From Natronobacterium haloterrestre (GTDB lineage: Archaea > Halobacteriota > Halobacteria > Halobacteriales > Natrialbaceae), in assembly GCF_900112205.1 (NCBI RefSeq), contig NZ_FOKW01000002.1, positions 1 to 64,000 on the forward strand: a DNA stretch of 64,000 nt, read 5' to 3'. Under the pieces are notes generated by a model that was not told the origin of the DNA, did not search any database, and saw only the letters and a list, made by a program, of their open reading frames with translations. Shown here one piece after another: positions 8,655-17,054 of this stretch (the stretch's first letter is position 1; each line of letters opens with the position of its first letter). Both the position numbers and the translations under genes were made by a program.

Positions 8655-8900
8655 CTAGTGCGTCAGCAACAGCAGTTTTTCGTCGGTCCGGGCGAGACAG
8701 AACCGTCGATCCGGCGGCGTCTCGAACGACGTCGTCGGCCGTTCGGTGACGAACAACCGATCGAACCCCTGCCCGCACGCCGGACACCCCACGTCGTCGC
8801 GGTTCTCGAGGATCCGTTGATCGCCGCCGTCTTTCAGGAGTTTCAGTTTCGACCGATAGTCGTGGATACTGAACCCGTTCTCGACGGAGATTCGTTCCAT
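8655..8900 (-). CDS. Small zinc-binding haloarchaeal protein (DUF7385-like, 'flagella cluster protein')
   Basis: The ATG at 8900 gives 81 residues starting MERISVENGFSIHDYRSKL, which looks like the conserved start; the upstream extension is Arg-rich and poorly biased. One CPACGQGF pair suggests a zinc knuckle, perhaps completed in a dimer, then LFVTERPTTSFETPPDRRF. I recall this type being annotated as flagella cluster protein in haloarchaea, but there are no archaellum genes here and the role is unknown. It ends about 90 bp from the left end of the tnpB element. Confidence 0.7.
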   Translation of the reverse strand: MERISVENGFSIHDYRSKLKLLKDGGDQRILENRDDVGCPACGQGFDRLFVTERPTTSFETPPDRRFCLARTDEKLLLLTH

Positions 8901-9334
8901 GGGGGTCCGTCGCCGGGTCGGACGCATAACTGCAACGGCCGTTCGGTTCGTCCCGACCAGTCGTCCCGGTTCTCCCTGGATGGCCCTCCCGAATAATACG
9001 AACCCTGACATGCGGCCAGTAGATTAATGTATGCGGTCCGATTCGCGCGAATTATGGTCGCACGTCCGAATAATGGACAGAGAATGTGAAATACTACTGC
9101 CTAACACACGAAAAACCGAATCACTCACTCGAGTGGCGCTCCGTCGATTATTATATTCAGTCCGACGGGTTAAAATTTCGCGCTGTGATACGTTCAGTTC
9201 CCTGTCGTTTAAGATGTATCAGTTCCAGTGATTGAGTAGTCGTGGGTGGCACCCGAACGGGACCCCGTCGGACGGTGTGGGCCGTCGGCAGCCGATCGGG
9301 ACCGGCCACTACCACCCCCAATCGGTGATCGGTA
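8901..9334. other. Gene-free AT-rich stretch
   Basis: No supported gene. The middle part (about 9040-9230) is clearly AT-richer than its neighbours (ATTATATTCAG, GGGTTAAAATTTCGC) and could hold divergent promoters for the small zinc protein and the PadR regulator, or be a decayed insertion. The part nearest 9335 is GC-rich and without clear motifs. Confidence 0.4.
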
Positions 9335-9892
9335 ATGCAGGAAAACGTAACGAGTACGGAATCCGTCCTCGAGGAGTTGATTCGGATGACGACCTCGGGG
9401 GACCGGAATCGGGAGGAGAGGGATCGAAAGCGGGAGGGAACGAAATCGGATGAACTCGGTAGCGATGGTACCCCTCTCGAGGTCGAAAACGGGACGAACG
9501 GGGCGATAGACGACGTTCAGCAGGAACTCGACGAACTGGTGGCCGAGGTGGAAGGGACGCTGCCGATCGAGGACGTGTCGCTCGACGAGGCGCTGATCAA
9601 GGAGAACTTAGAGGAGGTCCTGCTGTTGCTCGTCGCGTTGCGCGGCGAGACCCACGGGAAGGAGTTACTCTCGGATCTCTCCCGACTGTTCGACGCGAAC
9701 CTCAGTCCGGGGACCGTCTACCCCTCTCTTCACGACCTTGAGGAGGAGGACGTGCTCTCGATGCACGCGAAGGTCCAGACGAAGGAGTACTCGATCGCCG
9801 ACGACGAGTACGTACGGGAGACGGTCGAAGAGACGATGGTCCAGCACCTCTCGTTCGGGCTGTTGCTGTACGCGTTTCTGACGCGATTCTAG
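9335..9892 (+). CDS. PadR-like winged-helix transcriptional regulator
   Basis: 185 residues. The first 80 are a low-complexity acidic extension (ELDELVAEVEGTLPIED); the rest is a PadR-type winged helix: EEVLLLLVALRGETHGKELL (helix 1), then LSPGTVYPSLHDLEEEDVL, the classic PadR recognition helix and wing (family form TLYPaLhrLE), and a C-terminal dimerisation helix (VEETMVQHLSFGLLLYAFL). PadR proteins are dimeric repressors that bind upstream of their targets. A shorter start, such as Met18, cannot be ruled out. The target is unknown. Confidence 0.75.
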   Translation: MQENVTSTESVLEELIRMTTSGDRNREERDRKREGTKSDELGSDGTPLEVENGTNGAIDDVQQELDELVAEVEGTLPIEDVSLDEALIKENLEEVLLLLVALRGETHGKELLSDLSRLFDANLSPGTVYPSLHDLEEEDVLSMHAKVQTKEYSIADDEYVRETVEETMVQHLSFGLLLYAFLTRF

Positions 9893-9982
9893 CGGCGGTG
9901 GCTTTTCGCGGTCGAGACTCCGGCCGTCACTCGAGACGTGGCTCCGCACACCCTCGAGTCCGGCCCTCGAATCGCCCTCGAA

Positions 9983-10462
9983 CTATCGATCGGCGGGATC
10001 GTTCTCGGGTTCGGTTCGGTCCCCGTCTCCGGTAGCCAGCGTTTCGGCGATCTCGCTCAGGCTGTCGCTCGGGGGTTCGTGGGCGTCGTAATAGGTCGTC
10101 TCGCCCGGTTCCCGCAGTCCGTAGAGGAACTCCGGTTCGACGACGTCGACGAGCGCGGAGCCGCCCGGTGGGACGCCGTGATCGTCGACCCACTCGGCCA
10201 GTCGGTCGGTCCCACCGCCGGGATCGCGGGCCAGGTCGGGCGTCTCGTAGACGCCGGGGATCGACAGCTCGTCGCCGGTCAGTGCTCGCTCGACGCGAGC
10301 GAACAGTTCGTCGCCGTCCAGGACGATCCGGACGACCTCGTCGGTCGGGAACGCGTCGCGGTCGTCGGCCGGAATCTCCAGTCGAACGCCGGTTGCCGTT
10401 TCGGTACACGTCGAGCGAACCGTCCGAACCGACGGATGGTCGCTCGCTACTCTATCTACCAT
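9983..10462 (-). CDS. Haloarchaeal protein of unknown function (DUF7112-like)
   Basis: 159 residues starting MVDRVASDHPSVRTVRSTC. The core RLEIPADDRDAFPTDEVVRIVLDG followed by FARVERALTGDELSIPGVYE looks like a small beta-barrel domain; WVDDHGVPPGGSALVDVV follows, and the tail is acidic. It matches a haloarchaea-only family usually next to the ribosomal protein S6e gene, as here. No signal peptide, TM or catalytic motif is visible, and the function is unknown. It starts 27 bp after the rps6e stop on the same strand, so the two may be co-transcribed. Confidence 0.7.
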   Translation of the reverse strand: MVDRVASDHPSVRTVRSTCTETATGVRLEIPADDRDAFPTDEVVRIVLDGDELFARVERALTGDELSIPGVYETPDLARDPGGGTDRLAEWVDDHGVPPGGSALVDVVEPEFLYGLREPGETTYYDAHEPPSDSLSEIAETLATGDGDRTEPENDPADR

Positions 10463-10489
10463 TGGCTCGAATCGAATGCAAAACGAGGC

Positions 10490-10885
10490 TTACTCGTCTT
10501 CGCCGTCGCCGAGGAGCTCGTCGACGTCGGTACTCCCGCGGTCGACGATCGAGGCGTTGATCTGTGCGACTGCGTCGGAGACCTCGCGGCCACGGACCGT
10601 GATGCGGCGTCGCTCGCCCTCGCGGTTCGGTCGGTAGCCGGTCTGTCGCTCGCTCATCAGGACTTCCTTCAGGTTCGCGCCGGCGACGTCCTCGTTGAGG
10701 GGACGTCCGGCCTCGTCGGAGCCGCCGGTGATCTCGAGGGTGTAGCCGTCGAGTCCGACCGCGCCGCCGTCGACCTCGTCGCCGATCGACTTGCCGATAA
10801 AGCGGTTCGCGTCCTGTTCTTCGGCCTCGAGCTGGTAGGTCATCCCGGAGTCGGGATCACCGACGACGACAGTGAAACTTGCCAT
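10490..10885 (-). CDS. rps6e: Small ribosomal subunit protein S6e
   Basis: The ATG at 10885 ([14 protein letters not shown]) gives 131 residues, the normal archaeal eS6 size; the nine-residue upstream extension is rejected. Typical S6e motifs are visible: [36 protein letters not shown] and [20 protein letters not shown]. eS6 is a structural protein of the 30S subunit. A TATA-like TTCTTTTGAG (minus strand, 10907-10916) about 25 bp before the ATG suggests a leaderless transcript. Confidence 0.95.
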   Translation of the reverse strand: MASFTVVVGDPDSGMTYQLEAEEQDANRFIGKSIGDEVDGGAVGLDGYTLEITGGSDEAGRPLNEDVAGANLKEVLMSERQTGYRPNREGERRRITVRGREVSDAVAQINASIVDRGSTDVDELLGDGEDE

Positions 10886-11255
10886 GCCCGACGGAAGACG
10901 GTCGTGGCTCAAAAGAACATCGTTTCACACCGACCTTTTGCGTTACGCTCGTTTCGTGCCGGGAGCAGCGTCACTGCTCCAGGGCACGTCGTCGCTCGCC
11001 AAAAGATCGATCAAAAGCACTCCTCCCCCCGTTCGCTCGTCCTCCCGTCCTCGCTCACGTCGGTCGTCGGCCCGCTCGCTCGTTTCACTCGCTCGCGGTC
11101 AGGTGTTCGGGATTGTCTGCTCTGCCCGGGTCGCGACATCCCCGTGTTTCGACGATGTCGCTCCCGGCCACGACGTTCGGAGAGGTCTCGAACGCGGTCT
11201 TGTCCGCTGCGGGCCGACTCGAACAGTCAAGTGCGTTCCCTGCGTACCCTCGAGC
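10886..11255. other. Gene-free intergenic region
   Basis: Contains the rps6e promoter at 10907-10916 and a run of CGCTCG-type simple sequence around 11030-11100. Open frames here have no family resemblance. No RNA gene was recognised. Confidence 0.45.
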
Positions 11256-11537
11256 GTGTTCATCGATCCCGAACGGCTCGAGGCGCGCTTGGGCGAGGAG
11301 TTCGGCGGCAGCGCCGAGGAGCGGCGGGTGGTCGTCCGGCAGGCCGTCGACCTCGCGGATGCGGGCCGGTATCGGGACGACACGGGGTATACGCTGACGA
11401 CGGACATCGTCGTCTCGGAGCTGGCCGACGCGCCGGACGGGACGCCCGCCGACCGGTGGAACTGGTGGATCGGCTCCCTGGAGATCGCGTACGGGGGGTA
11501 CGGTCGGTTCCGGATCGACCGCTATTCGGCGACGTAA
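11256..11537 (+). CDS. Small conserved haloarchaeal protein
   Basis: 93 residues from a GTG start: VFIDPERLEARLGEEFGG, then SAEERRVVVRQAVDLADAG and ADRWNWWIGSLEIAYGGYG. The Trp-rich RWNWWIGSLE string and the regular pattern look like a conserved soluble domain. The start was chosen because similarity-like sequence begins here and the upstream frame is poor. Function unknown. It lies 51 bp upstream of the TetR gene on the same strand, but the operator between them suggests separate promoters. Confidence 0.6.
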   Translation: MFIDPERLEARLGEEFGGSAEERRVVVRQAVDLADAGRYRDDTGYTLTTDIVVSELADAPDGTPADRWNWWIGSLEIAYGGYGRFRIDRYSAT

Positions 11538-11569
11538 CCCCGGGGAGAACGAAACGACTTTTATGCACC

Positions 11570-11585
11570 CTGACCAATTAGTCAG
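11570..11585. promoter_or_regulatory. TetR-type operator overlapping the regulator's transcription start
   Basis: CTGAC-caatta-GTCAG is an inverted repeat with a near-palindromic centre, ending 3 bp before the GTG of the TetR gene. A TATA-like CTTTTATGC lies at 11558-11566, so transcription should begin at about 11586, within or beside the operator. The geometry fits autorepression. Binding is inferred. Confidence 0.6.
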
Positions 11586-11588
11586 GTA

Positions 11589-12314
11589 GTGACCGATCCG
11601 GACGTTCGCGACGCGATTATGACGGCCACCTACGAGGCCCTCTGCGAGCACGGCTACACCGATCTGACGGCACAGGACATCGCCGACCGCACGGACAAGA
11701 GCAAGTCCCTCCTGTTCTACCACTACGACTCCAAGGAGGACCTCGTCGCCGACTTCGTCGACTACCTCGTCGAGCGGTTCGACGAGTGGATCGCGGAGAC
11801 GCGGGATCTCACCCCCTCGGAGCGGCTGGCGACCTTCGTCGACTGGTTCCTCTACGGTTCCGGCGACGACGACGAGCGTCAGTCGTTCCACACCGCGATG
11901 CTCGAGATCCGGACGCAGGCACCGTACAACGAGCAGTACCGTAAAGAGTTGCGCAAGAGCGACGACAGGCTCCGCGAGATCGCCGAAGAGATCCTCCGGA
12001 ACGGGATAGAGACGGGCGAGTTCACCGACCACGACCCCGAGGAAACCGCCGCCCTCCTGATCGCGACCCTCGACGGTGCGCGTATCCGCCAGCTCACGCT
12101 CGCCGAGGACGACTACATCGGGCAGGTCCGGTCGGCGATGGTGGCCCGCATCTTCGACGACATACTCGCCGAGGACGTCTCGTTCCCGGAAGGCCTGCTC
12201 CCCGACGAGATCGATATCGAGGGCGGCGTCGACGGAACATCGGACCTGGGCCCCTCGAGCGAGACCCGCCAGCCGGAAGACGAACACGGATCGTCCGAGG
12301 ACGGGGCGGAGTAA
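11589..12314 (+). CDS. TetR/AcrR-family transcriptional regulator
   Basis: 241 residues from a leaderless GTG. Residues 1-50 are the TetR HTH (IMTATYEALCEHGYTDLTAQDIADRT, then KSKSLLFYHYDSKEDL). A helical ligand-binding domain follows, with RQLTLAEDDYIGQVRSAMVA near residue 165, then a 40-residue disordered acidic tail. In haloarchaea this TetR type is often next to an RND/MMPL-type exporter; none is present here, so the target could be only itself or a distant exporter. The downstream DUF7114 gene starts about 80 bp later. Confidence 0.9.
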   Translation: MTDPDVRDAIMTATYEALCEHGYTDLTAQDIADRTDKSKSLLFYHYDSKEDLVADFVDYLVERFDEWIAETRDLTPSERLATFVDWFLYGSGDDDERQSFHTAMLEIRTQAPYNEQYRKELRKSDDRLREIAEEILRNGIETGEFTDHDPEETAALLIATLDGARIRQLTLAEDDYIGQVRSAMVARIFDDILAEDVSFPEGLLPDEIDIEGGVDGTSDLGPSSETRQPEDEHGSSEDGAE

Positions 12315-12396
12315 CGCCCGGGAACCAGATGTCAGACATCAGACACCTGGATCCTGGAACCTGACACCTGACGCCTGCGTCGACCACACACCCGTC

Positions 12397-13479
12397 ATGC
12401 GCGAACGAACGTACACCGACGACGCGAACGCCACCGCCGAAGCGGCGGCCGGACTGGCCTCGCCGATCGGCAGGCTCGTCTCCGCGGCGCTCCCCGCTCG
12501 AGAGCGGTCGGTCCCCGCGGCGCTCTGTACCGTCGCCGTCGAGGTCGCCGCGATGGCGGATCGGGGGGCCGATCCCGACGTCTCGCCGGTACAAGTTACG
12601 GAACCGCTGATCGAGGCCGTCGTCTCCCTCGAGGGGTATCTTCGGATCAGACGGCAGCTAGTCGACGGCGACTCGAGCGCGGGCATGGGCTGTCCTCGTG
12701 ACGTCGGTGCCGGGAGGAATCCCGGGAGCGGCCGACCGATCGGCGACCGCAACCGCGACCGCGACGCCGCCGTCCTGGCCAGCGACTACCTCCACGCAGC
12801 GGCCTACGCCGCAGCCGGCGAAACGCCCGTTCCGGCCGGGCGCGGGCTCGAGTTGTATCGCGTCCTCGCGTCCGGGTCGACGGCGCTTTCTCACGAGTTT
12901 CTCGAGCGGAGTCTCGAGACGCGTGACCCGAACGGCGGACACGCCGAGTCGCTGCCGCCGGCGACCGTCGCCGGCGTCGCCGCCGAACTCGGCGCGACGG
13001 CACTCGGCGCGAGCGGGGAGATACGTGCCGCACTCGAGACGTACAGTCGCTCGCTGGCGGCGGCGCTAGTCGCTTCCTCCGGGGATAGTAGCGACGCCGA
13101 CCCATCCGATGGGGTCGGTTCGTTCGCGGGACCGATCGGCCTGGACCTGCGGCGGACGGTCGTTCGGGTCCTCTCGACTACCGACGGGGTTCGCGTTCCG
13201 GAGGAGCAGGGCACCAGTACCGTTGTGCCCGGGGCCGAGCCGGCGGACAGCGACGGTGAGTGCCACCTCGAGCGTGCTCGCGAAGCAGTCGCTACCCTCG
13301 AGCGGGCGGTCGACCCCGAGGTCACGGCCGCGTCCACGGCTTCGGCTTCGGCCTCGACCTCGGCTTCGACCTCGGAAGACGGCGACGATCCCCGGGCCAG
13401 GGCAAACCTCGAGTCCCCACTCGTCCGCCTCGAGCGGGCAACACGGGTCCCCTTCGGGACCGGCAACGCCAACCCATGA
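12397..13479 (+). CDS. Haloarchaeal DUF7114-like protein
   Basis: The ATG at 12397 (MRERTYTDDANATAEAAAGL) gives 360 residues. Long Ala-rich helices (AALCTVAVEVAAMADRG, ASDYLHAAAYAAAGETPV, LGATALGASGEIRAALETYS) recall an all-helical isoprenoid-synthase-like fold, and I recall the family as polyprenyl-synthetase-like. However, no DDxxD aspartate motif is visible, so catalysis is doubtful. Ser/Ala/Asp-rich linkers occur near residues 110 and 300. The stop overlaps the next gene (ATGA), indicating one operon with the small membrane protein. Confidence 0.65.
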   Translation: MRERTYTDDANATAEAAAGLASPIGRLVSAALPARERSVPAALCTVAVEVAAMADRGADPDVSPVQVTEPLIEAVVSLEGYLRIRRQLVDGDSSAGMGCPRDVGAGRNPGSGRPIGDRNRDRDAAVLASDYLHAAAYAAAGETPVPAGRGLELYRVLASGSTALSHEFLERSLETRDPNGGHAESLPPATVAGVAAELGATALGASGEIRAALETYSRSLAAALVASSGDSSDADPSDGVGSFAGPIGLDLRRTVVRVLSTTDGVRVPEEQGTSTVVPGAEPADSDGECHLERAREAVATLERAVDPEVTAASTASASASTSASTSEDGDDPRARANLESPLVRLERATRVPFGTGNANP

Positions 13480-13820
13480 ACACGAGTTCGTTCGTACGAC
13501 CGATCTGGCCTGCCTACTTGCTCTCGGTGCTCGTCTCCGGGCTTGGTCACTGCTACCTGGGTCGGTTGAAACGCGGCGCGAGCTGGTTCCTGCTGTACGT
13601 ACTCGCGCTCGCGTTCCTGAGCGCGCGAACGATCCCCGGCGCGCTCGAGCCGGGCGAGCCGTTCGTCCTCACGGCGTTGCAGTTCGAACGCGTCGCCTTT
13701 ACGGACGTCGCGGTCCCGCTTGCCGTCCTGATCGTCTGCCTGCTGGACGTGTACCTGATCGGGCTGGCCGAACGCACTGGTGCGTCGCCGGCGACGGAAC
13801 CACGGTCGAACGGGTCCTGA
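13476..13820 (+). CDS. Small multi-pass membrane protein, TM2-like
   Basis: 114 residues. Hydrophobic segments at about 10-27 (AYLLSVLVSGLGHCYLG), 32-48 (WFLLYVLALAFLSA) and 70-97 (VAVPLAVLIVCLLDVYLIGL). The pattern of a helix ending in GLGHCYLGRLKRGASW resembles TM2/DUF5683-type membrane proteins, where Gly-Gly-H/xF-Y-x-G joins two helices. Function unknown. It is translationally coupled to the DUF7114 gene by an ATGA overlap. Confidence 0.65.
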   Translation: MNTSSFVRPIWPAYLLSVLVSGLGHCYLGRLKRGASWFLLYVLALAFLSARTIPGALEPGEPFVLTALQFERVAFTDVAVPLAVLIVCLLDVYLIGLAERTGASPATEPRSNGS

Positions 13821-13906
13821 GGTTTCGGTCGCCGCTCTTTCCCGTCGCACTAGTTGGAAAGTTGATCAATCGCGCCGCTTTTGTATGTTCCCGTCGAACG
13901 CCCCGT

Positions 13907-14326
13907 ATGGACCGTCTCGGCACGCTTCTGGTGAAGGGGCTCGGCGTGTTCGTCCTCGCGCTCGTCGTCCTGGGCGTCGTCGCGACGATCGTCGGCATCG
14001 TGTTCTCGATCGTCGCGACCGTCTTCTCGATCGTGGTCACCCTCGCCGTGCTGGGAATTCTCGTGCTGGCGCTCGTCGGGCTGACGTCGCTGCTTCGCGG
14101 AGGTTCGTCCGATAGTCGAACGAAGATCGAGGCCGAGCGGAGCCTCGAGACGGACGACACCTCTCGCGGTCGCGATCCGGAAGACCGACTCCGCGAGCGG
14201 TACGTCTCGGGCGAACTGAGCGAAGCGGAGTTCGAGCGGGAACTGGATCGGGTACTCGACGAGGACCCGACCCGACGCGACGTCGACACCGATCGCTCGC
14301 GCGAGTTCGATCGAACGAGGCGGTGA
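13907..14326 (+). CDS. Membrane protein with C-terminal SHOCT domain
   Basis: 139 residues. The N-terminal 65 form two adjacent, very hydrophobic helices (GVFVLALVVLGVVATIVGIV; TLAVLGILVLALVGL). A charged linker leads to a SHOCT domain (DRLRERYVSGELSEAEFERE, about residues 96-118). SHOCT is a short two-helix module often found at the ends of membrane proteins and thought to mediate oligomerisation. Function unknown. It starts 72 bp before the beta-CASP nuclease gene's frame opens, on the same strand. Confidence 0.7.
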   Translation: MDRLGTLLVKGLGVFVLALVVLGVVATIVGIVFSIVATVFSIVVTLAVLGILVLALVGLTSLLRGGSSDSRTKIEAERSLETDDTSRGRDPEDRLRERYVSGELSEAEFERELDRVLDEDPTRRDVDTDRSREFDRTRR

Positions 14327-14397
14327 GCGGCCACGGCCCGGGCGACGGGGCGGCCGGAACCGACGCAGGCAAACGCCTCGAGCCACAATCGGGCCGT

Positions 14398-15654
14398 ATG
14401 GAGGTCGAGTTTCTCGGCGGGGCCCGCGAGATCGGTCGGAGCGCGATCCTCGTCGACGACGATCTGTTGCTCGATTTCGGTATGGATTCCGGCAACCCGC
14501 CGGCGTTCCCGATCGGAGCCGGGGACGTCGATCCGGAGGCCGTCGTCGTCAGCCACGGTCACCTCGACCACGTCGGGTCGATCCCGTCGCTGCTATCGGG
14601 CGACGCCCGACCGACGATCCACTGGACGCCGCCGACGTACGAACTCACGCGGGTACTCGCCCGGGACACGCTTCGACTCCACGGCGGTACCTACGACTGC
14701 CCGTTCACCGAGGCCGAAGTCGCTCGCCTCACCCAGGTCTCGGAGACCCACGGCTACCGCGAGCCGTTCGAGGCGGCCGGCTACGAGATCACGTTCTTCG
14801 ACGCGGGCCACGTCCCCGGCAGCGCACACGTCCTGATCGACGACGGTGAGACCAGACTGCTCTATACGGGAGACTTCCACGCGGACGACCAGCAACTGCT
14901 CGCCGGGACGACGGCCCGTCCCGACGCCGACGCCGTGATCTGTGAGAGCACCTACTCCGACGTGACGCGCCGGCCACGCGAGGAGATCGAGGCGGCCTTC
15001 GCCGAGAGCGTCGCGGAGACGATCTGGAGCGGCGGCACCGTCGTCGTCCCCGCGTTCGCGATCGGCCGAACCCAGGAAGTGCTCTGTATCTGCGAGGAAC
15101 ACGACCTCGAGTGCTACGTCGACGGGATGGGCAAGCGCGTCACGGAGATTTTCCTCCGGGAAGGCAACCGCGAGTTCCTCCGCGATCCCGACCTCCTGCG
15201 GCGGGCGAAAGGCAACGCCCGCTTCGTCGACGGCCGCGACGGCCAGCGCGAGCGGATCGCCGAGCAAAATACCGTGATCGTCACGACAAGCGGGATGCTC
15301 CACGGCGGCCCCGCGATGACCTACGTCCCCGCGATCCGGTCGCACCCGACCAACAAGATCGCCATGACGGGCCACCAGGTCGAGGGGACGCCCGGGCGCG
15401 ACCTGCTCGAGACCGGCAGCGCCGAGATAGACGGCCGGATGATGCGGATCAGCGCGCAGGTCGAGCAGTACGACTTCTCCGCCCACGCCGACCGCGAGGG
15501 CCTGCTCGAGTTCCTCGCCGCCTACCGCGAAGAAGGGGCGGCGGTGCTGGTCAACCACGGCGATCGGTGCGAGGCGTTCGCCGAGGAGTTGCGGGCCGAG
15601 GGGTTCGCGGCGAGCGCGCCGGAACTCGGGGAGCGACTCGAGGTCGCTCCCTAG
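14398..15654 (+). CDS. Metallo-beta-lactamase/beta-CASP RNA-processing nuclease (aCPSF2-like)
   Basis: The ATG at 14398 gives 418 residues (MEVEFLGGAREIGRSAI). Motif 2 HGHLDH is at residues 53-58, DAGHVPGSAHV supplies the next His, and LLYTGDFH the metal Asp. The beta-CASP cap has PAFAIGRTQE (motif A/B region) and SGMLHGGPA, and the C-terminal DFSAHADREGL carries the last His. These are hallmarks of archaeal CPSF/RNase J-type nucleases acting on RNA 5' or 3' ends with two zinc ions. It lacks the N-terminal KH domains of aCPSF1, so it fits the shorter aCPSF2 class. Confidence 0.88.
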   Translation: MEVEFLGGAREIGRSAILVDDDLLLDFGMDSGNPPAFPIGAGDVDPEAVVVSHGHLDHVGSIPSLLSGDARPTIHWTPPTYELTRVLARDTLRLHGGTYDCPFTEAEVARLTQVSETHGYREPFEAAGYEITFFDAGHVPGSAHVLIDDGETRLLYTGDFHADDQQLLAGTTARPDADAVICESTYSDVTRRPREEIEAAFAESVAETIWSGGTVVVPAFAIGRTQEVLCICEEHDLECYVDGMGKRVTEIFLREGNREFLRDPDLLRRAKGNARFVDGRDGQRERIAEQNTVIVTTSGMLHGGPAMTYVPAIRSHPTNKIAMTGHQVEGTPGRDLLETGSAEIDGRMMRISAQVEQYDFSAHADREGLLEFLAAYREEGAAVLVNHGDRCEAFAEELRAEGFAASAPELGERLEVAP

Positions 15655-15775
15655 GCTGGCCCGGATGCCTTGATACTGCTCGAGCGCGTACGTTCCGTAT
15701 GTCAGTCGATTCACAGGCCGTCCGTTCGGGACTTCTCCGTCGCACCGCCGTCGGCGACTGTCGGGGTGAGCACCG

Positions 15776-16315
15776 ATGACGCGGGTTCTCGTCGCCTACG
15801 GCTCGAGCGAGGGCCAGACCGCGGCGGTCGCCGAGCGAATCGCCGACGTACTCGAGTCCGACGGCCACGAACCGACGCTGGTCGACCTGGGTCACTCCTC
15901 GGCCGACCTCGAGTCGGCGGAGTACGACGGTGCCATCGTCGGTGCGTCGATCCACGCCGGGGCTCACCAGCGGTACGTCGCGGAGTTCGTCCGTGATCAC
16001 CGAGAGACGCTGAACCGGCTGCCGTCGGCCTTTTACTCCGTCAGCCTCTCGGCCGCCTCCGAGGACGAAGAGAGCCAAGCGGCGGCCGAGGAGTTGCTCG
16101 AGGGGTTCCTCGAGGAGACGGGGTGGGACCCGGACGGGACGCTATCGGTCGCCGGGGCGCTCAGGTACAGCGAGTACGGGCTGCTCAAGCGGTTCATGAT
16201 GCGTCGGATCGCCAGCGAGGAGAGCGGCGACACCGACACCTCGCGGGACTACGAGTACACCGACTGGGAGGACGTCGAGTCGTTCGCCCGGGAGTTCTCG
16301 ACGCTGGTTTCCTGA
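15776..16315 (+). CDS. Flavodoxin-domain protein, HemG-like protoporphyrinogen oxidase
   Basis: 179 residues. The FMN phosphate loop is VLVAYGSSEGQTAAVAERIA near the N-terminus, then YDGAIVGASIHAGAHQRYV and FYSVSLSAASEDEE, which fit HemG-type flavodoxins; the C-terminus has WEDVESFAREF. HemG converts protoporphyrinogen IX to protoporphyrin IX using quinone. Many haloarchaeal members are called flavodoxin or protoporphyrinogen oxidase without direct proof. No heme genes are adjacent. Confidence 0.8.
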   Translation: MTRVLVAYGSSEGQTAAVAERIADVLESDGHEPTLVDLGHSSADLESAEYDGAIVGASIHAGAHQRYVAEFVRDHRETLNRLPSAFYSVSLSAASEDEESQAAAEELLEGFLEETGWDPDGTLSVAGALRYSEYGLLKRFMMRRIASEESGDTDTSRDYEYTDWEDVESFAREFSTLVS

Positions 16316-16433
16316 CGACGGCTCGGGCACCGGCCGCCGTGCCCGGCTCCGGGGTCGATGCGGGCACGACCCCGGTACCGGCAGCGGTTGCCGGCCCGGC
16401 AACGGTTTTTGAGCCGTTCGTGGTCCGAGGGGT

Positions 16434-16946
16434 ATGACGAGCGATCCCGACTCCGACGCTGACCCGGATGTGGCCGACGGCGACGATCTCGAGTTGACCG
16501 AGGCCGAGGAGCAGGCGCTCCACGCGATGCAACTCGGGATCGAGTATATTTACCGTGCGTACGGCTCGTTGCTCGAGTTCCATCATCACGTCGGACGCGC
16601 GATGAACCGGATGGCCGACGCGGAAGACGAACTCCGCGAGGCCGGCCACGAGGAGTGGGCGGACCAACTCCGGGACGAGCACTTGCCCGCGGGGGCGATC
16701 GACGACCGGTGGACGTTCGAACTCGTCGACGAGTTCTCCGCGGAGTTCCTCGAGGAGATGGACGATCTCGAGGCCTCGGTCAGGGAGGACCTGGCCGACG
16801 GGACTCCGCACGTCTCCGAACGGCGACACAAGCAACACCTGCGCGAGCGGGCCGATTCGGACGAGTATGGCGGAGGCGAGGCCGAGAGAGGCCGTGGAGG
16901 TGAAAACGACAACGACGGCGGGGACGGAACCGAGGACGATGGGTGA
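16434..16946 (+). CDS. Conserved haloarchaeal protein of unknown function
   Basis: 170 residues. An acidic N-terminus (about 20 residues) and a Gly/Asp/Asn-rich tail (from about 140) flank a helical core: EAEEQALHAMQLGIEYIYR, then SLLEFHHHVGRAMNRMADAE and LVDEFSAEFLEEMDDLEASV. The core has regular amphipathic helices and conserved-looking His residues (EFHHHVG) but no recognised fold or metal motif. It is the kind of small protein found widely in haloarchaea. No signal peptide or TM. Confidence 0.6.
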   Translation: MTSDPDSDADPDVADGDDLELTEAEEQALHAMQLGIEYIYRAYGSLLEFHHHVGRAMNRMADAEDELREAGHEEWADQLRDEHLPAGAIDDRWTFELVDEFSAEFLEEMDDLEASVREDLADGTPHVSERRHKQHLRERADSDEYGGGEAERGRGGENDNDGGDGTEDDG

Positions 16947-17054
16947 TCCGTAGGGTCCGATTCCTCGAGGACGCGCAACTCGGCGAGGGCCGCGAGCGGC
17001 GGACGGGACCGCGGAGTGAGAAGTATTTTCGCGCCTCTCGCCGTACGTCCACGC

